This document shows positions 26,055 to 36,100 of a stretch of 64,000 nt of DNA, piece by piece; the stretch's first letter is position 1, and the number at the start of each line of letters is the position of its first letter. A model generated the notes under the pieces. That model saw only the letters and a list, made by a program, of their open reading frames with translations. It was not told the origin of the DNA and searched no databases. Origin of the DNA: JAAXIE01 sp965204245 (GTDB lineage: Bacteria; Chloroflexota; Dehalococcoidia; Lucifugimonadales; JAAXIE01); NCBI GenBank assembly GCA_965204245.1, contig CBDBED010000006.1:248001-312000 (forward strand), in the 5' to 3' direction. A program made the translations under genes and the position numbers.

Positions 26055-26915
26055 CTATCTCCGTTCGTCCTGGTCCAAGCGCCTCTCCAAACGGGCTAAG
26101 GCAGCCTGCGTCGCCCTGATCTCGCGCAACAATTCGTCCTGAGATACGGGAGTCTCAAGTTCGCGTAGCCTCTCCGCCTTGGCCTCATCCAAGTTGTTGA
26201 TGATGATAGCTATGAACATGTTGATTACTACGAAGGTCCCCATAACCACGAAGCTGACGAAGTAGAGCCAAGCCCACGGATACTTGTCCATTGCTTTGTT
26301 CATCACCTCTGTCCAACCCTCCAAGGTGATGATGTTGAAGAGGGTAAGCACGGAAATGCCAAGATTGCGCCAGTTGTCCGGGTCGTGCTCATGGAACAGG
26401 TGATAGCCCATGATGGCGTAGATGTACACCACGATGCCCATCAGCATCATCACATGACCCACGCTGGGTATGGAGCGCACCAAGGCAGCAACGATGAGGC
26501 GCAGGTCACGGATCGTGGTGATGAGCCGCACCACCCGAAGCAGGCGGGCCAAGCGGCTAACCATGGCAAACTGGCCCGTAGCAGGAACCAGAGCTAGTAC
26601 TATGACTAGGAAGTCGAAGACGTTCCAGCCCTCTCGAAAATAGCGATGTGGACGGGGGGCCAGCGCCAGCATCTTCAATAGAGCCTCCGCAATGAAGATG
26701 CCCAGCGCCACTTGGTTGCCAAGGTGCAGCAACTCTCCATATTCCCGCTCCACCCGAGGGGAGGTGCCCAACCCCAACAACACGGCATTCGCCAGAATAA
26801 TGGCAATTATGAAGTACTCAAACCAGTTGGAATTCACCAGTCGGTGGGATACCCATACCACCCGCATCACTCCGGCAGGTTGAGCGGCATTCTTGTTAAG
26901 TGAAGAGTCAGACAA
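26055..26915 (-). CDS. Bacterial voltage-gated cation channel (Nav/Cav type)
   Basis: A 286-residue single-domain channel subunit (six TM segments, assembles as a tetramer). S4 is at about residues 118-133 with Arg121, 124, 127 and 130 at every third position (SRLARLLRVVRL). The pore helix and filter are NIITLEGWTEVM, with filter residues Thr197-Glu203. S6 is at about 215-241 (TFVVINMFIAIIINNLDEA), followed by a C-terminal coiled coil at about 255-286 (DELLREIRATQAALARLERRL). NaChBac-type sodium channels have TLESW; here Gly replaces Ser at filter position 4 and Glu follows at position 7. The Gly is, as far as I recall, a feature of the Meiothermus calcium channel. Ion selectivity is therefore open. 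The gene converges with the peptide-binding lipoprotein gene. Confidence 0.93.
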   Translation of the reverse strand: MSDSSLNKNAAQPAGVMRVVWVSHRLVNSNWFEYFIIAIILANAVLLGLGTSPRVEREYGELLHLGNQVALGIFIAEALLKMLALAPRPHRYFREGWNVFDFLVIVLALVPATGQFAMVSRLARLLRVVRLITTIRDLRLIVAALVRSIPSVGHVMMLMGIVVYIYAIMGYHLFHEHDPDNWRNLGISVLTLFNIITLEGWTEVMNKAMDKYPWAWLYFVSFVVMGTFVVINMFIAIIINNLDEAKAERLRELETPVSQDELLREIRATQAALARLERRLDQDERR

Positions 26916-26996
26916 TCAGACAACCACGTCAGGCTTGTGTGGCCTAGCTTACCCTGTGCGCCACCGCCCTCTCAAGATATGTAGATGGTGACTGCA

Positions 26997-28553
26997 CTAG
27001 GGGAAGCGCTCGTTTAGCTCTTGCAAGGCAATGTTGGCATCTCTCCGCAACCGGTCCGAATTGGTCCGCTCCACATCCACCGCCTTGAACACATCCACTG
27101 TGAAGGGCCGCCATGAATTCCGCAGAGCGCGCATGGAACCCTCTTCCCTGGCTATGGCGTCCGTCAACAGGCTGTGGAGCGGAAGTAGATGGCTCGCTTG
27201 CGGCAGGCTTCTCACTTTCCTGCCCAACGAAGCAAAGTCAATGGCGAACTCATCCAACGCTTGGAGCACTTTTGTCCGCTCACACCCACCCTCAGTCTTG
27301 CGCCACTCGCTAAAGCCCACATGAAAATCGCCCCACTTTCCGGCCAAGTCTATGTAGGCCCTCTCGAAGTCCTGCAAGTCCGCTAGACCCTCATTCGGAT
27401 CGTCACCCTCAATCTCTTTGAAAGCCGACGTGGTTCTGCCGAGCAGGTCCTCACTCCTTTCAATAGCGACCTCCACTTGAGCCACCGGTAGAACCGCCCT
27501 ATCAGATAGGGAGTCAGCCATTCCCCGGAGCGCATTCAACTCAGTCAACGCTGCTGCGCCTAGTTCCTCGATCTCCGTCTCAACAGCCTCTAGCGCCGGG
27601 AGACGGTCCACGTCATCCAATATGTCCTCAAACTCCCGCGGGATGCCCTGAAGGCGTTCTATTGTCTCCTCAAGCTCAGACTCGCCGGCATGCACCTCCG
27701 AGTTGGCATCCCTTAGCTCTTGCTGTACTGCAGCCAACTGCGACTCCAGAATCCGTTGGTCTGGGCTCGACACCCCGCTTCCCTCTCCTGCCCCCACTGC
27801 CCGTGCAATTGCCAGTTGCAGCTGTTCGGCTTGCCCATTCAAATCGACAAGGCGCCCCCGCAGTCCGGGCATCTCTTCCTGCAACTGGCCCATGGCCCTT
27901 ATGAGCGCCCTGTAGTCATCGTGAAAGCCCTTCCACCGGGCCTTCAACGAGTTGAATGACCTAGCGAAGTCCGCAATATCCTCCGGGATCGGTGCCTGCT
28001 CAAGCCCCTCTTGAAGTTCAGCGATCCCGTTAGCCACTCGCTGTTGCGCGTCCGCGCTCTGGGTTCGGTGCTGTTCCACTGCCTCAAAGAGCGAAAGGTT
28101 GTTAGGCTGCCACCGGTCACGTAACCTGCGGTAAGCCTCTTCCTCCTGCTCCGCAGCATCAACTAGCAGTTCCGCAAGTTCTCTGGTGGTCTTGCTCGGC
28201 GGCAGGTCTCTCGCGAATTGGGTCACACTGGCCGACTCAGCCGCGAAACCCCGCAACGCCTCGTAAATCGCTCCTCCATGGCAATCCGTCAATCCGACTC
28301 GCCACTGGTCGAATTCGTCCCGCAGCGCGTCCCAATCGCCATCCAGCGCAATCTTCTGATTGGCGAAGTCCTCTACCGCTACCCGAGCGCTCTCCGGCAA
28401 TGGTGTCGGAACAGACACATAGCTCGGTTCTGGCACAGCAACCAGCTCAGGGTGGTATTCGTCGCTGTCCTCACAGGCAACCATGGCAACCAATAACAAT
28501 GGCAGCAGCATGAGCGCCAAGGTGGAGACAAATCGTGTCCTAGTTGTTCCCAT
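26997..28553 (-). CDS. Coiled-coil lipoprotein with duplicated end domains
   Basis: A 518-residue lipoprotein of unknown function. The ATG at 28553 is chosen because GGAG lies 8-9 bases upstream. The signal peptide ends in lipobox AMVAC (Cys27). The protein has two homologous helical modules, near residues 70-190 and 400-518. They share a W-x(2)-F/L-x(2)-W/F-x-W core, a CxG/CxxT turn, an RELAELL or LLPLHSLL helix, RxLRxxWxP, F-x-A-V-x-x-x-R-T and a closing NG/NI-A-x-L-Q-E segment. Between them are about 200 residues of predicted coiled coil rich in Glu, Leu, Gln and Arg. It is the last gene of a three-gene unit with the S49 peptidase and the membrane protein at 28579. Confidence 0.75.
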   Translation of the reverse strand: MGTTRTRFVSTLALMLLPLLLVAMVACEDSDEYHPELVAVPEPSYVSVPTPLPESARVAVEDFANQKIALDGDWDALRDEFDQWRVGLTDCHGGAIYEALRGFAAESASVTQFARDLPPSKTTRELAELLVDAAEQEEEAYRRLRDRWQPNNLSLFEAVEQHRTQSADAQQRVANGIAELQEGLEQAPIPEDIADFARSFNSLKARWKGFHDDYRALIRAMGQLQEEMPGLRGRLVDLNGQAEQLQLAIARAVGAGEGSGVSSPDQRILESQLAAVQQELRDANSEVHAGESELEETIERLQGIPREFEDILDDVDRLPALEAVETEIEELGAAALTELNALRGMADSLSDRAVLPVAQVEVAIERSEDLLGRTTSAFKEIEGDDPNEGLADLQDFERAYIDLAGKWGDFHVGFSEWRKTEGGCERTKVLQALDEFAIDFASLGRKVRSLPQASHLLPLHSLLTDAIAREEGSMRALRNSWRPFTVDVFKAVDVERTNSDRLRRDANIALQELNERFP

Positions 28554-28578
28554 GCTATCTCCGTACACCCATAGGAGG

Positions 28579-29925
28579 CTATTGCCTCTCAGGTCCCTCC
28601 GGTATCGCTGGCTGGCTTGCCCCTGACGTGCTCAAGATCGCTACGTTATCGCTCAACAAGTCGCTTCTGAAAGCCCCGCTGACCAAGCGCAACACCGCCT
28701 CTGCGAGCGTTGCAGGTGTATCGCCGAGCACCACCAGCACCTGCCTGTCCTGATTTTGGTCCAGCACAGTGACTGCCGTTCCCTGTGTGCTCAATTCAGG
28801 GGCAAACGGTGTGGCCAGCATGTCGTCGATTCGTACGCCGGCCGCCTGTAGGTATTGACTCACCTGAAGACTATCCTCGTACAGTCCAAGGAATATTGCA
28901 TCGCGGCTGACATCTTCCACACCACTGAACTCGACTGACACACCCTCGGCTAGCAAACCGTTGCGCAACTCCAGTCCAAGATTTATCAGGGAAGGTTGAA
29001 TTGGCAGTATGTCAACGCTTCCATCATGGAAATGCGGGAAGTCGGCCAGTTCATAGGTGCGCTCGCTGGTGGTGAGATAGTCAGCAATGTTGTCCAACAA
29101 CGAGCTGTTGTCCAACAACGAGTTGTAGGGTGGCACCATAAACGTGAAATCGCCAGCGGCTAGCACATTTCGGCTATTGCCCCACGCCAAGGGGGTATGT
29201 ACAGCGTCACCCTCTACCAGAGAGGAGTGTGTGTTCTGGTCCGTAAACGCCAAGCCCTGTCCCGAAGATTGTATGGAGCCAGCGACATATAAAGAAATGG
29301 AGTCTAGCCCGGCAGTAAGGCCGTCAGGTCGGAAATCCCTTATGAATATGTGGCGGTAGTTTTCGTCGTTTTCCACTTGGTTATACAGGAAGTCGCCTTG
29401 AAATTTCAGACCGAATCTCTCCGCCAGCGTATTGATCTTGTTGGGACGCGTAGGTTCTCCAACCAATAGCAGCTTTCCTCCCTTGTCCACGAACCTCTCT
29501 ACCACTGCCGCGTCCCGCGCCGGATAGCTGTCCACCGGAAAGAGCACTACATAGCTGGTGGCTCCCCGCAGGCTTGATTCCAGCGCAGCCGACTGGCCTA
29601 CCCCAGGCGACAGCCTCGACACGTCGAAGAACGCCACGTCATACCCTCGAGCAGCGATTCGCGACTGTAGGGCTTGAAGCTCGTCCCGCCTGTACTGGAT
29701 CCCATGCAGGGCATCCACCAGCACAAGTCCCCTCTCTACCCGCGACGTGGTGACACCCGCCTCGTCAATTGCAGGTACGCCCGAAGTAGCAACCCCCGGT
29801 AACGGGACCTCCACCGCCGGTGGCGGCTCGTAGCCTCCCCGATAGAAGACAAAATAAGCGGCAAAAAAGGCGATGAGCCCGGTTACCACTGGCAGACCAA
29901 TGAAAAAAACTAGTCTACGGATCAT
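28579..29925 (-). CDS. Membrane-anchored protein with DUF4350/GldG-like fold
   Basis: A 448-residue protein with one N-terminal TM helix (residues about 6-28) and a large extracytoplasmic part. Residues about 65-290 look like the Rossmann-like glutamine-amidotransferase-related domain found in DUF4350 and GldG proteins: a VLVDALHGIQY strand-turn, YDVAFFDVSRLS, SYVVLFPVDSYP, ERFVDKGGKLLLVGEPT and VLAAGDFTFMVPPYNSLLDNSSLLDNIADYL. No catalytic Cys is evident. A tandem LLDNSSLLDN duplication lies near residue 275. The start overlaps the S49 peptidase gene by 11 bases, so the two are translationally coupled. It may bind the peptidase or ABC-type machinery at the envelope (inference). Confidence 0.7.
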   Translation of the reverse strand: MIRRLVFFIGLPVVTGLIAFFAAYFVFYRGGYEPPPAVEVPLPGVATSGVPAIDEAGVTTSRVERGLVLVDALHGIQYRRDELQALQSRIAARGYDVAFFDVSRLSPGVGQSAALESSLRGATSYVVLFPVDSYPARDAAVVERFVDKGGKLLLVGEPTRPNKINTLAERFGLKFQGDFLYNQVENDENYRHIFIRDFRPDGLTAGLDSISLYVAGSIQSSGQGLAFTDQNTHSSLVEGDAVHTPLAWGNSRNVLAAGDFTFMVPPYNSLLDNSSLLDNIADYLTTSERTYELADFPHFHDGSVDILPIQPSLINLGLELRNGLLAEGVSVEFSGVEDVSRDAIFLGLYEDSLQVSQYLQAAGVRIDDMLATPFAPELSTQGTAVTVLDQNQDRQVLVVLGDTPATLAEAVLRLVSGAFRSDLLSDNVAILSTSGASQPAIPEGPERQ

Positions 29926-30952
29926 GCCCCAAGTACAGATAATAGAAATTGGGATGACTCATCTCGACGGGCATCTCGGGCAGGGGATCATCCTGATTCG
30001 GGCTCAAGATCCCCGATACGACCAACTCACGGAGAGTCTGCAACTGGCGGTCGCCTGAACCGCCTGCCGCTCGGCCCAGCAGCGAGTCTTCTGTCTCACC
30101 CTGCAACGGGGCCGAAATTACTTGAGACAGCGTCGACTGCTGCCCCTCAGCCAAAGGTTCCAAGACCCGGGCCAGATCTTCGGCGAACCGCCTCTGCACC
30201 TCTATGTTGACCTGCACCAAGCCGTAGTTGGAGATTCCTCCTAGCTCTGCAGCTCTACTGAAAGCATTGGAGTCGGAGCCAATTTCGTCTACGAGACCGA
30301 GCCGCACCGCATCAACGCCTGTGTAGAGGCGCGCTTCCATCAATTCGGCCCGTGAAATGCGCGCCTTTCCGCCTCGCTCAGCCAAGACCATTCCGGCAAA
30401 GGACTCGGCCAGTTGGTTCACCATGCCGGTAAAATCTCGCCGGGAAGACCCGCTCAGCTTGTAAACCCCGCTGCTCACGAGCCCTTCTTCCGGCAACGTT
30501 GGTATCAAAGGGCCAACGAAAGACACTACGCCCACGTTCCCCACGAGTGCTGAAGGTGTAGCATATGTATGGCTGGCCCCCATTGCCATCATGAAGCCGC
30601 CACTAGCCACGAGATCGTTCATCATCATTACCACGGGCTTGCGCTCCCGAAGCTCTCTGATGTCACCATAAAGCCGCTCACTCGCGCCTGCGTCGCCTCC
30701 TGGGCTTGTCAGCCTGATGACCACGGCCTTGATGGAATCGTTGCGCTCCGCGTAGTCGAGATACTCTCCGATCACGTACGCTGACCGCTCGTTCAGCACG
30801 GTGTAAGGCACGTCGATTACACCGATCTTGGGTTTCCCTGGAAAGACGAAGACGAACACAAGGATACCCGCAGCCACACCCAAGCCCATCACCGCTGCAA
30901 CCAGTGCGTACCTGCTAGTGAGGCCTCGGTACAGTGCAGTCAGGGCAACCAT
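29915..30952 (-). CDS. S49 family (SppA/SohB-like) serine peptidase
   Basis: A 345-residue membrane-anchored protease of the ClpP/crotonase fold. TM helix at residues about 16-37, then VIRLTSPGGDAGASERLYGDI (the oxyanion Gly-Gly region) and VMMMNDLVASGGFMMAMGAS with nucleophile Ser117. A lysine in GVYKLSGSSRRDF lies near the position of the catalytic Lys in SppA. SppA-type enzymes degrade leftover signal peptides; single-domain forms also trim membrane proteins. It is the first gene of a three-gene unit. An extra C-terminal region of about 90 residues has no evident domain. Confidence 0.85.
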   Translation of the reverse strand: MVALTALYRGLTSRYALVAAVMGLGVAAGILVFVFVFPGKPKIGVIDVPYTVLNERSAYVIGEYLDYAERNDSIKAVVIRLTSPGGDAGASERLYGDIRELRERKPVVMMMNDLVASGGFMMAMGASHTYATPSALVGNVGVVSFVGPLIPTLPEEGLVSSGVYKLSGSSRRDFTGMVNQLAESFAGMVLAERGGKARISRAELMEARLYTGVDAVRLGLVDEIGSDSNAFSRAAELGGISNYGLVQVNIEVQRRFAEDLARVLEPLAEGQQSTLSQVISAPLQGETEDSLLGRAAGGSGDRQLQTLRELVVSGILSPNQDDPLPEMPVEMSHPNFYYLYLGHDP

Positions 30953-31335
30953 GGACTTACTGGTCCGGTGAGGTGTCAGCTAGTTGATGAACGCGGCGCA
31001 ACGGTGCTCTTACCATTCCGGTCTCATTCGCCGATCCCGCCTGCGGGCACAGCCTTCCTTTGCGGTGGAGCACTTCCAGGCACCAGCGTCGATTAGCCAC
31101 AAGTGGAGAGGGGAGGAGATGAGTGTAACCTTACGGCTACATTATCATAGCCCTCGCCAGTTGTGTAGTCCCGCCACCAAGGTGCCTCTCCAAAGCCCAT
31201 CTTTGACCTCAGGCCGGAGCACCCAACCCATGTTATACTCCGCAATGCATCGTTTCAGGAGGTAGGCCGCACGCCAGTCAAACAAACAACTCCGCGGTCG
31301 AACCCGCGCCGGAGACGAACATAGACGGAGGTGCT
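30953..31335. other. Intergenic region with one promoter-like box
   Basis: No supportable gene in this 383-base gap. TGTTATACT at 31231-31239 is an extended -10 element (TGnTATACT) about 97 bases before the ATG at 31336. No convincing -35 box or repeat is visible. Confidence 0.4.
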
Positions 31336-31794
31336 ATGGTCACGCTGAATATCGACCAGGACAAGCTGACAGGAGTCAAACAACCAGCAGGGATTTATCT
31401 CATTGGAGTGGGGGTCTTGGTTGCCCTCAACTTCATCTTGAATCCCTTCTACCCGCGTGGCTTCGATGCAATGATCGTCTGGCACGTTCTGGACGTGATG
31501 ATGTTCCTCGGACTAGGCCTGGCGTTGCTCTTCAACTACCTGTACAAGCGTGACAGCACAGTCGGGGATTCAACCACAGCTATCTCACGACAGTACTTCG
31601 AAAGCAATTTGGCTTTCTTCGTAACTGCGGGGCTGACGATCTGGTTCCTCTACAACTGGTTCTCCCTGCTGGCGCATGGCAACGGTTATCTCGTGGGAAA
31701 TGCTCCCGCATGGAACATCTGGAACGTGGTTGACCTAGTGCTGCCCATCACCTTCGGCATCACCGGCTGCCGGCTTATGCGTGAGGGCTCCTGA
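31336..31794 (+). CDS. Small four-TM membrane protein
   Basis: A 152-residue protein that I do not recognise. It has four hydrophobic segments at about residues 19-38 (IYLIGVGVLVALNFILNPFY), 47-68 (IVWHVLDVMMFLGLGLALLFNY), 91-110 (LAFFVTAGLTIWFLYNWFSL) and 126-144 (WNVVDLVLPITFGITG). Trp and aromatic residues are frequent at the membrane edges. GGAGG lies 5 bases before the ATG. It is a single gene, closed by a strong hairpin. Confidence 0.75.
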   Translation: MVTLNIDQDKLTGVKQPAGIYLIGVGVLVALNFILNPFYPRGFDAMIVWHVLDVMMFLGLGLALLFNYLYKRDSTVGDSTTAISRQYFESNLAFFVTAGLTIWFLYNWFSLLAHGNGYLVGNAPAWNIWNVVDLVLPITFGITGCRLMREGS

Positions 31795-31827
31795 TAAACG
31801 AACGAGGTGTCTGGGTCCGACCCCTAA

Positions 31828-31858
31828 AGGGCGCCTCTGCCCATGGCAGAGGCGCCCT
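31828..31858 (+). terminator. Perfect 14-bp hairpin
   Basis: Arms 31828-31841 and 31845-31858 pair perfectly around a 3-base loop, 34 bases after the stop of the membrane protein gene. There is no T-run. It lies just before the next gene, whose GTG is at 31869. Confidence 0.65.
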
Positions 31859-31868
31859 GACTATAGCT

Positions 31869-32277
31869 GTGCTCATCTGCCTCGTAATGGTCCTGACGGG
31901 CGCATTCGCCGCCTGCTCCGGCGACGCAGGGCCTCCCTGCCCCGATAACACAGAACAATGGGTAAAGTACGAACTCTTCTTGGGCCGCGGAGGGCCGTCC
32001 GGCGAGGTGGTGGACGACGCATCTTGGGACGCATTCCTCTCCCAACAAGTCACTCCGAGGTTCCCAGCCGGACTAACCGTCCTAGACGCCTATGGGCAAT
32101 GGCGGAACCCGGAGGCAGTTATCGAAAAGGAGCGTTCCAAGCTCCTCACCATTCTCGCACCCCCCCGGAAATGAACCCATGCGTCTGATGAACGAGGTGG
32201 CCGATGAGTACAAGAGGCTCTTCAGTCAGGGGGCGTCCCTGAAGGTGACCAGTGATGCCTGCGTGGAATTCCGCTGA
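31869..32277 (+). pseudogene. DUF3574-type lipoprotein, frameshifted
   Basis: The first frame encodes a lipoprotein (signal with lipobox GAFAAC) and the DUF3574 core (YELFLGRGGPSGEVVDDASW, VTPRFPAGLTVLDAYGQW) but stops at 32174 just after LAPP. The family's C-terminal part (MNEVADEYKRLFSQGASLKV ... SDACVEFR) continues in the next frame to 32277. Removing one C from the run of seven at 32160-32166 restores a single frame of about 135 codons. This is either a recent homopolymer mutation or a sequencing/assembly error. The function of DUF3574 is unknown; members are small secreted or lipid-anchored proteins. Confidence 0.75.
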
Positions 32278-32407
32278 AGCACCGGCGGGACCCACGAAGT
32301 CTTGCACCTCTCTTCAGGCCAATGCTTCCCGGGCAGCCACCAGCTTGATGTAATCCCGCACCAATCGGTCCAAGTCCCCATCCTCAGAATAGTTGGCAGG
32401 AACAGCC

Positions 32408-33139
32408 CTATGCACCGCGCCCTTCCCGCACAAACCGCTCCGCCTTCTCCCGAGCATTCCTCGTATGGGGCCTGTAGACCGCAATCGATAGGCCTCCTTG
32501 GTCCTTTACCAGCCGGAAGCATGGTACGTCGGTCATCCCATCGCCTATGTACACCATATTTTCAAAAGGCACGGGCCGGTCCTTCTTTTCCACGTAGCGG
32601 TTGATTGCATCGTTGTCGCTCAGGTCGTGGGCCCCCTTGTTGATGCGAAACAAATACTGTGTCTTCGTCGTGTAATTGATTGCCAAGGCAGGCCACACCG
32701 CAACGCCGTTTTCATCAAACAGGAACCTTGAAGCATATATCTTGGCGAACTTCGGCGCGATCGGCGTTCCCTCGATTATCTCGGCATTGGCCGACGACAC
32801 GATGTAGTGCTCCAGGCGCACTCCCGCCTCTCGGCCATACATGTTCACCCGGTCGAACCATAAAGGCACACCCTCATAGAACTCGATGTTCAGGCTGCCT
32901 GCCCTGAAGTCCTCCCGTCGCACCGGCACCCCGGCCTCACTCGCCTTCCTCAGCATCTCGTACATGTACATCAGGGTGCCGTCCGCTTGGTTTGCCCTAG
33001 CCAGCCGGTCCACCCCCTTCCAAAAGTCGTCCGGTGTCATGCCAACATCCGGGATAAACTGCCGTTCCTGCACATTCCCCGGCGCCAACGTGCCATCGAA
33101 GTCATAAACGATAGCCATCGGTATACGTCTACGGGGCAT
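32408..33139 (-). CDS. HAD-superfamily phosphatase-like protein, C-terminus frameshifted
   Basis: A 243-residue HAD hydrolase with motif I VYDFDGTLAPGN (nucleophile Asp and acid/base Asp), motif II in HYIVSSANAEII (Ser), a Lys near RINKGAHD and motif IV VYIGDGMTDVPCF. The substrate is unknown. The frame stops at 32408 after REGRGA. One extra G (near 32415-32416) explains this: in the neighbouring frame a coherent tail of about 33 residues (VHRAVPANYSEDGDLDRL ... AAREALA) runs to a stop at 32314. The catalytic motifs are intact, so the product may still work. The start at 33139 has AAGGAAG upstream. It converges with the frameshifted DUF3574 gene. Confidence 0.85.
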   Translation of the reverse strand: MPRRRIPMAIVYDFDGTLAPGNVQERQFIPDVGMTPDDFWKGVDRLARANQADGTLMYMYEMLRKASEAGVPVRREDFRAGSLNIEFYEGVPLWFDRVNMYGREAGVRLEHYIVSSANAEIIEGTPIAPKFAKIYASRFLFDENGVAVWPALAINYTTKTQYLFRINKGAHDLSDNDAINRYVEKKDRPVPFENMVYIGDGMTDVPCFRLVKDQGGLSIAVYRPHTRNAREKAERFVREGRGA

Positions 33140-33184
33140 CAGAAGCTTCCTTCATCCGACTCAACCACCTATCCCTGACACGCA

Positions 33185-36100
33185 TTATAGGCGCTGGCCC
33201 AATGCCCGCCTCCCGCGGGGCGACCCCCAGAGCCTGTACCAAGCGGCCAGCAGCAGGATGCCATCAATGTATGGCAATACCAACAGCACTAGAACCACCC
33301 ACAATGGCAGCCTCTCGCCTGATGAATCTGTGCCTGATGAACCTGTGAAGGAGCCCATATCGGTCTCCAGCGGCTCGTTCGGTCCACCGACGAAACTTGT
33401 CTCTACTGCTTCTATCCCTGCATCGTCACCAATATCCACCCCATAATCAGACTGTTCGACTACTTCCCGAACAGGCGGTGTGTCCACAGGTTCATCGCCC
33501 ACTGTGCCAACGTCATCTGACTGCCCGCCTGAAGAAACCGGGGCGGGCGCTTCATGAGAAGCGTCCACCGCGAATTCCTCTGCATCCGGTTCAAATGCAG
33601 CGTCTTCGTCCTGCTCTGGCCCCTTCTTGGCCAGACTTAACGTAGGAGGCTCCGATGCCTCCGAATGGGAGTCTGTAGCCCCTACAGCGGTTTCCGTGTC
33701 ACGCTCCTCGTTGAGACCGGGCACCGCCTCATCCACATCGGCCACCCTGATGCTGACATATATACTGTCACTTCCGCCCTTTCCATCTACCACACTTACC
33801 TCCACCAGATAAAAGGAACGACTTTCAAAGTCCAAGGGCCCTTTGGACATCACTAACCCGGTATGAACATCAATGTCAAAGCTAATAGCCCCATCGCCCG
33901 ACAGCGAATACGCCAATCTGTCGCCTTCAGGGTCTTTGGCAACCAGAGGCTCTCCCACTGCACCACCCTCAGGCAGGTCCTCAGGAACGACCACCTCTAC
34001 AAAGCCCTGGCCGCCAAACATGGGTGCTTCATTTATGTCAACAACTTCGATCATCGCCTCGACTTCATCGCTACCACCCCGACCATCTTCTACACGAACA
34101 ATAAACTCGTAGTCAGATCGCGCCTCATAGTCCAGAACATCCTTGGTCACCAACTGCCCTGTGCTTGAGATTATGGCAAACGAATCACCATCCTCACCCA
34201 ACAGCGAATACTCCAACAAGTCGCGCTCAGGATCATGTGCCTCAAAACGTCCGCCCACGGCAGCACCCGGAGCCGAGTTCTCCACCACCGTCAAATCCGT
34301 CTTCACCATGCCGTCCAGTTTCGGTGGCTCGTTCTGGTCCTCAACTTGGACCTCTACCTCAATGACGTCTCGCCCCCCTCGCCTCTCCTCGGCCTGCAAT
34401 ATGAGCGCATACGTCTCTTGGCTTTCACGATCAAGCGTTTCCCGAGTCCGGATTTGTCCTGTGCCTGCATCCACTTGGAATAACGAGCCGTCTCCGCCGA
34501 CTAGTGAATAAACAACGGTGTCACCATCTCGGTCTTTCGCCCTTACCGGAGGCCCCACTAACGCTCCTGCAGGCAGGTTCTCCAGCACCTTTCGGATAGC
34601 TCTATCACCCTCCGAAAAGGCGGGAACACTAAACTGCAATACCCTGATGCTGATTTCGATGCTGGCAAAGCCGCTGCTGGAGTCTATGGCGTGCAACGTC
34701 ACCAAATACACCCCCGGTCTGAGAAACGCCAATCTCTTGTCTATTCGCACTTGGCCTGTGGCGGGATTGACTTCAAAGAACATCGAATCTCTCCCCGTCA
34801 GCAGGTAGAGCAAACTTTCCCCGGAGTCATCTGTCGCAATCACAGGGTTGCCTGCCTTGGCTCCTGCCCAGCCTAGAGCTATTTCCCGCTCGGTTTCCAT
34901 CCCCTCTTCAAAGACCGGAGGACGGTTATATCGGCTGAGTGCTGTTGTAGCCGGAACGTCGACAGACCCGCTAACTGTAGGTTCGATAACTTCCCGACGC
35001 CCGCCGACAGGACCTATGGCTTTACTCATAGCTATCCTGCCCGCCCCGCTTGCGTCGTCGTAGATGGCTCCCGCGCGCAACATCCGCCCTCTATCTCCAC
35101 CGACGGGTGTATAAGCATCGGATACCGCTCCCTCAATGACCTCCCAGATTAACTTCGTCCCCGCCCCGGAACTCTCCCAATGCCACATCACATTAGAAAC
35201 ACTGCCGTCCGGGTCCATCAGTGTCGCTGTCAGCACTTCGCCCACCACGGCGGTATCGGAATCCACTGCTACCTCTCCAGGTTTGCCCACAAGCTCGGTC
35301 GCAGTACTCCATGTATGCCGTCCCCGGCCGATGGCATCGTCATACGACACCGTGGCTCGAAGGACCATACCCTCGTCAGCCGCAACGGGCACGTAGGTCG
35401 CCTCATCTCCTCCGGCAACAATTTCCCACGCCGACACACCCTCTCCCGCAGAGCGCTCCCACTGCCACTCTACTTTTGCAATCTCCCCGTCCGGGTCCGA
35501 TAGCCTCGCCTCCACTCCCACACCTACGTCCGGTACCCTCGTGCTCAATTCGACGGTCCCTCTCCGGTCGACCCGGTCAGTAGGTGCGCTCACGGCAACC
35601 CTGCCGTTGCCAATATCGTCATCGTAGGTGACCCTGACACGCAGCAGCACCCCTGCATCCTCCGGCCCCACAGGTGTGTAGTCCGCTGATACTGCCCCAG
35701 CAATGGCTGCCCACACACCTGAGCCATCCCCGGACCGTCTCTCCCACTGCCATTCTTCATTAGTGATTCCCCCATCCGCGTCGGAAAGGGCCGCCTTGAT
35801 TACCCCACCCACCACCGGCCCCTGAGGAGTCACCACCACCGAGCCTCTCCGGTCAACCCGGGCCGAAGGTAAGCTCATGGCTTCCCTCATCATCCCATTC
35901 CCATCCTCATAGCCCACTCTCGCCCGCAACACCCGGCCCGCTTCCATCAGCGTTGGGGTATAAGTGGCAGAATTCGCGTCCGGGATGTCTGTCCACACCA
36001 CCGTGCCTGTCCCAGGAGAACTATCCCACCTCCAAGTCAGGTCTTGCTGCAAACTGTCCGTATGCGAGAACCTCGCAGTCACCGGTTCCCCAACCACGGG

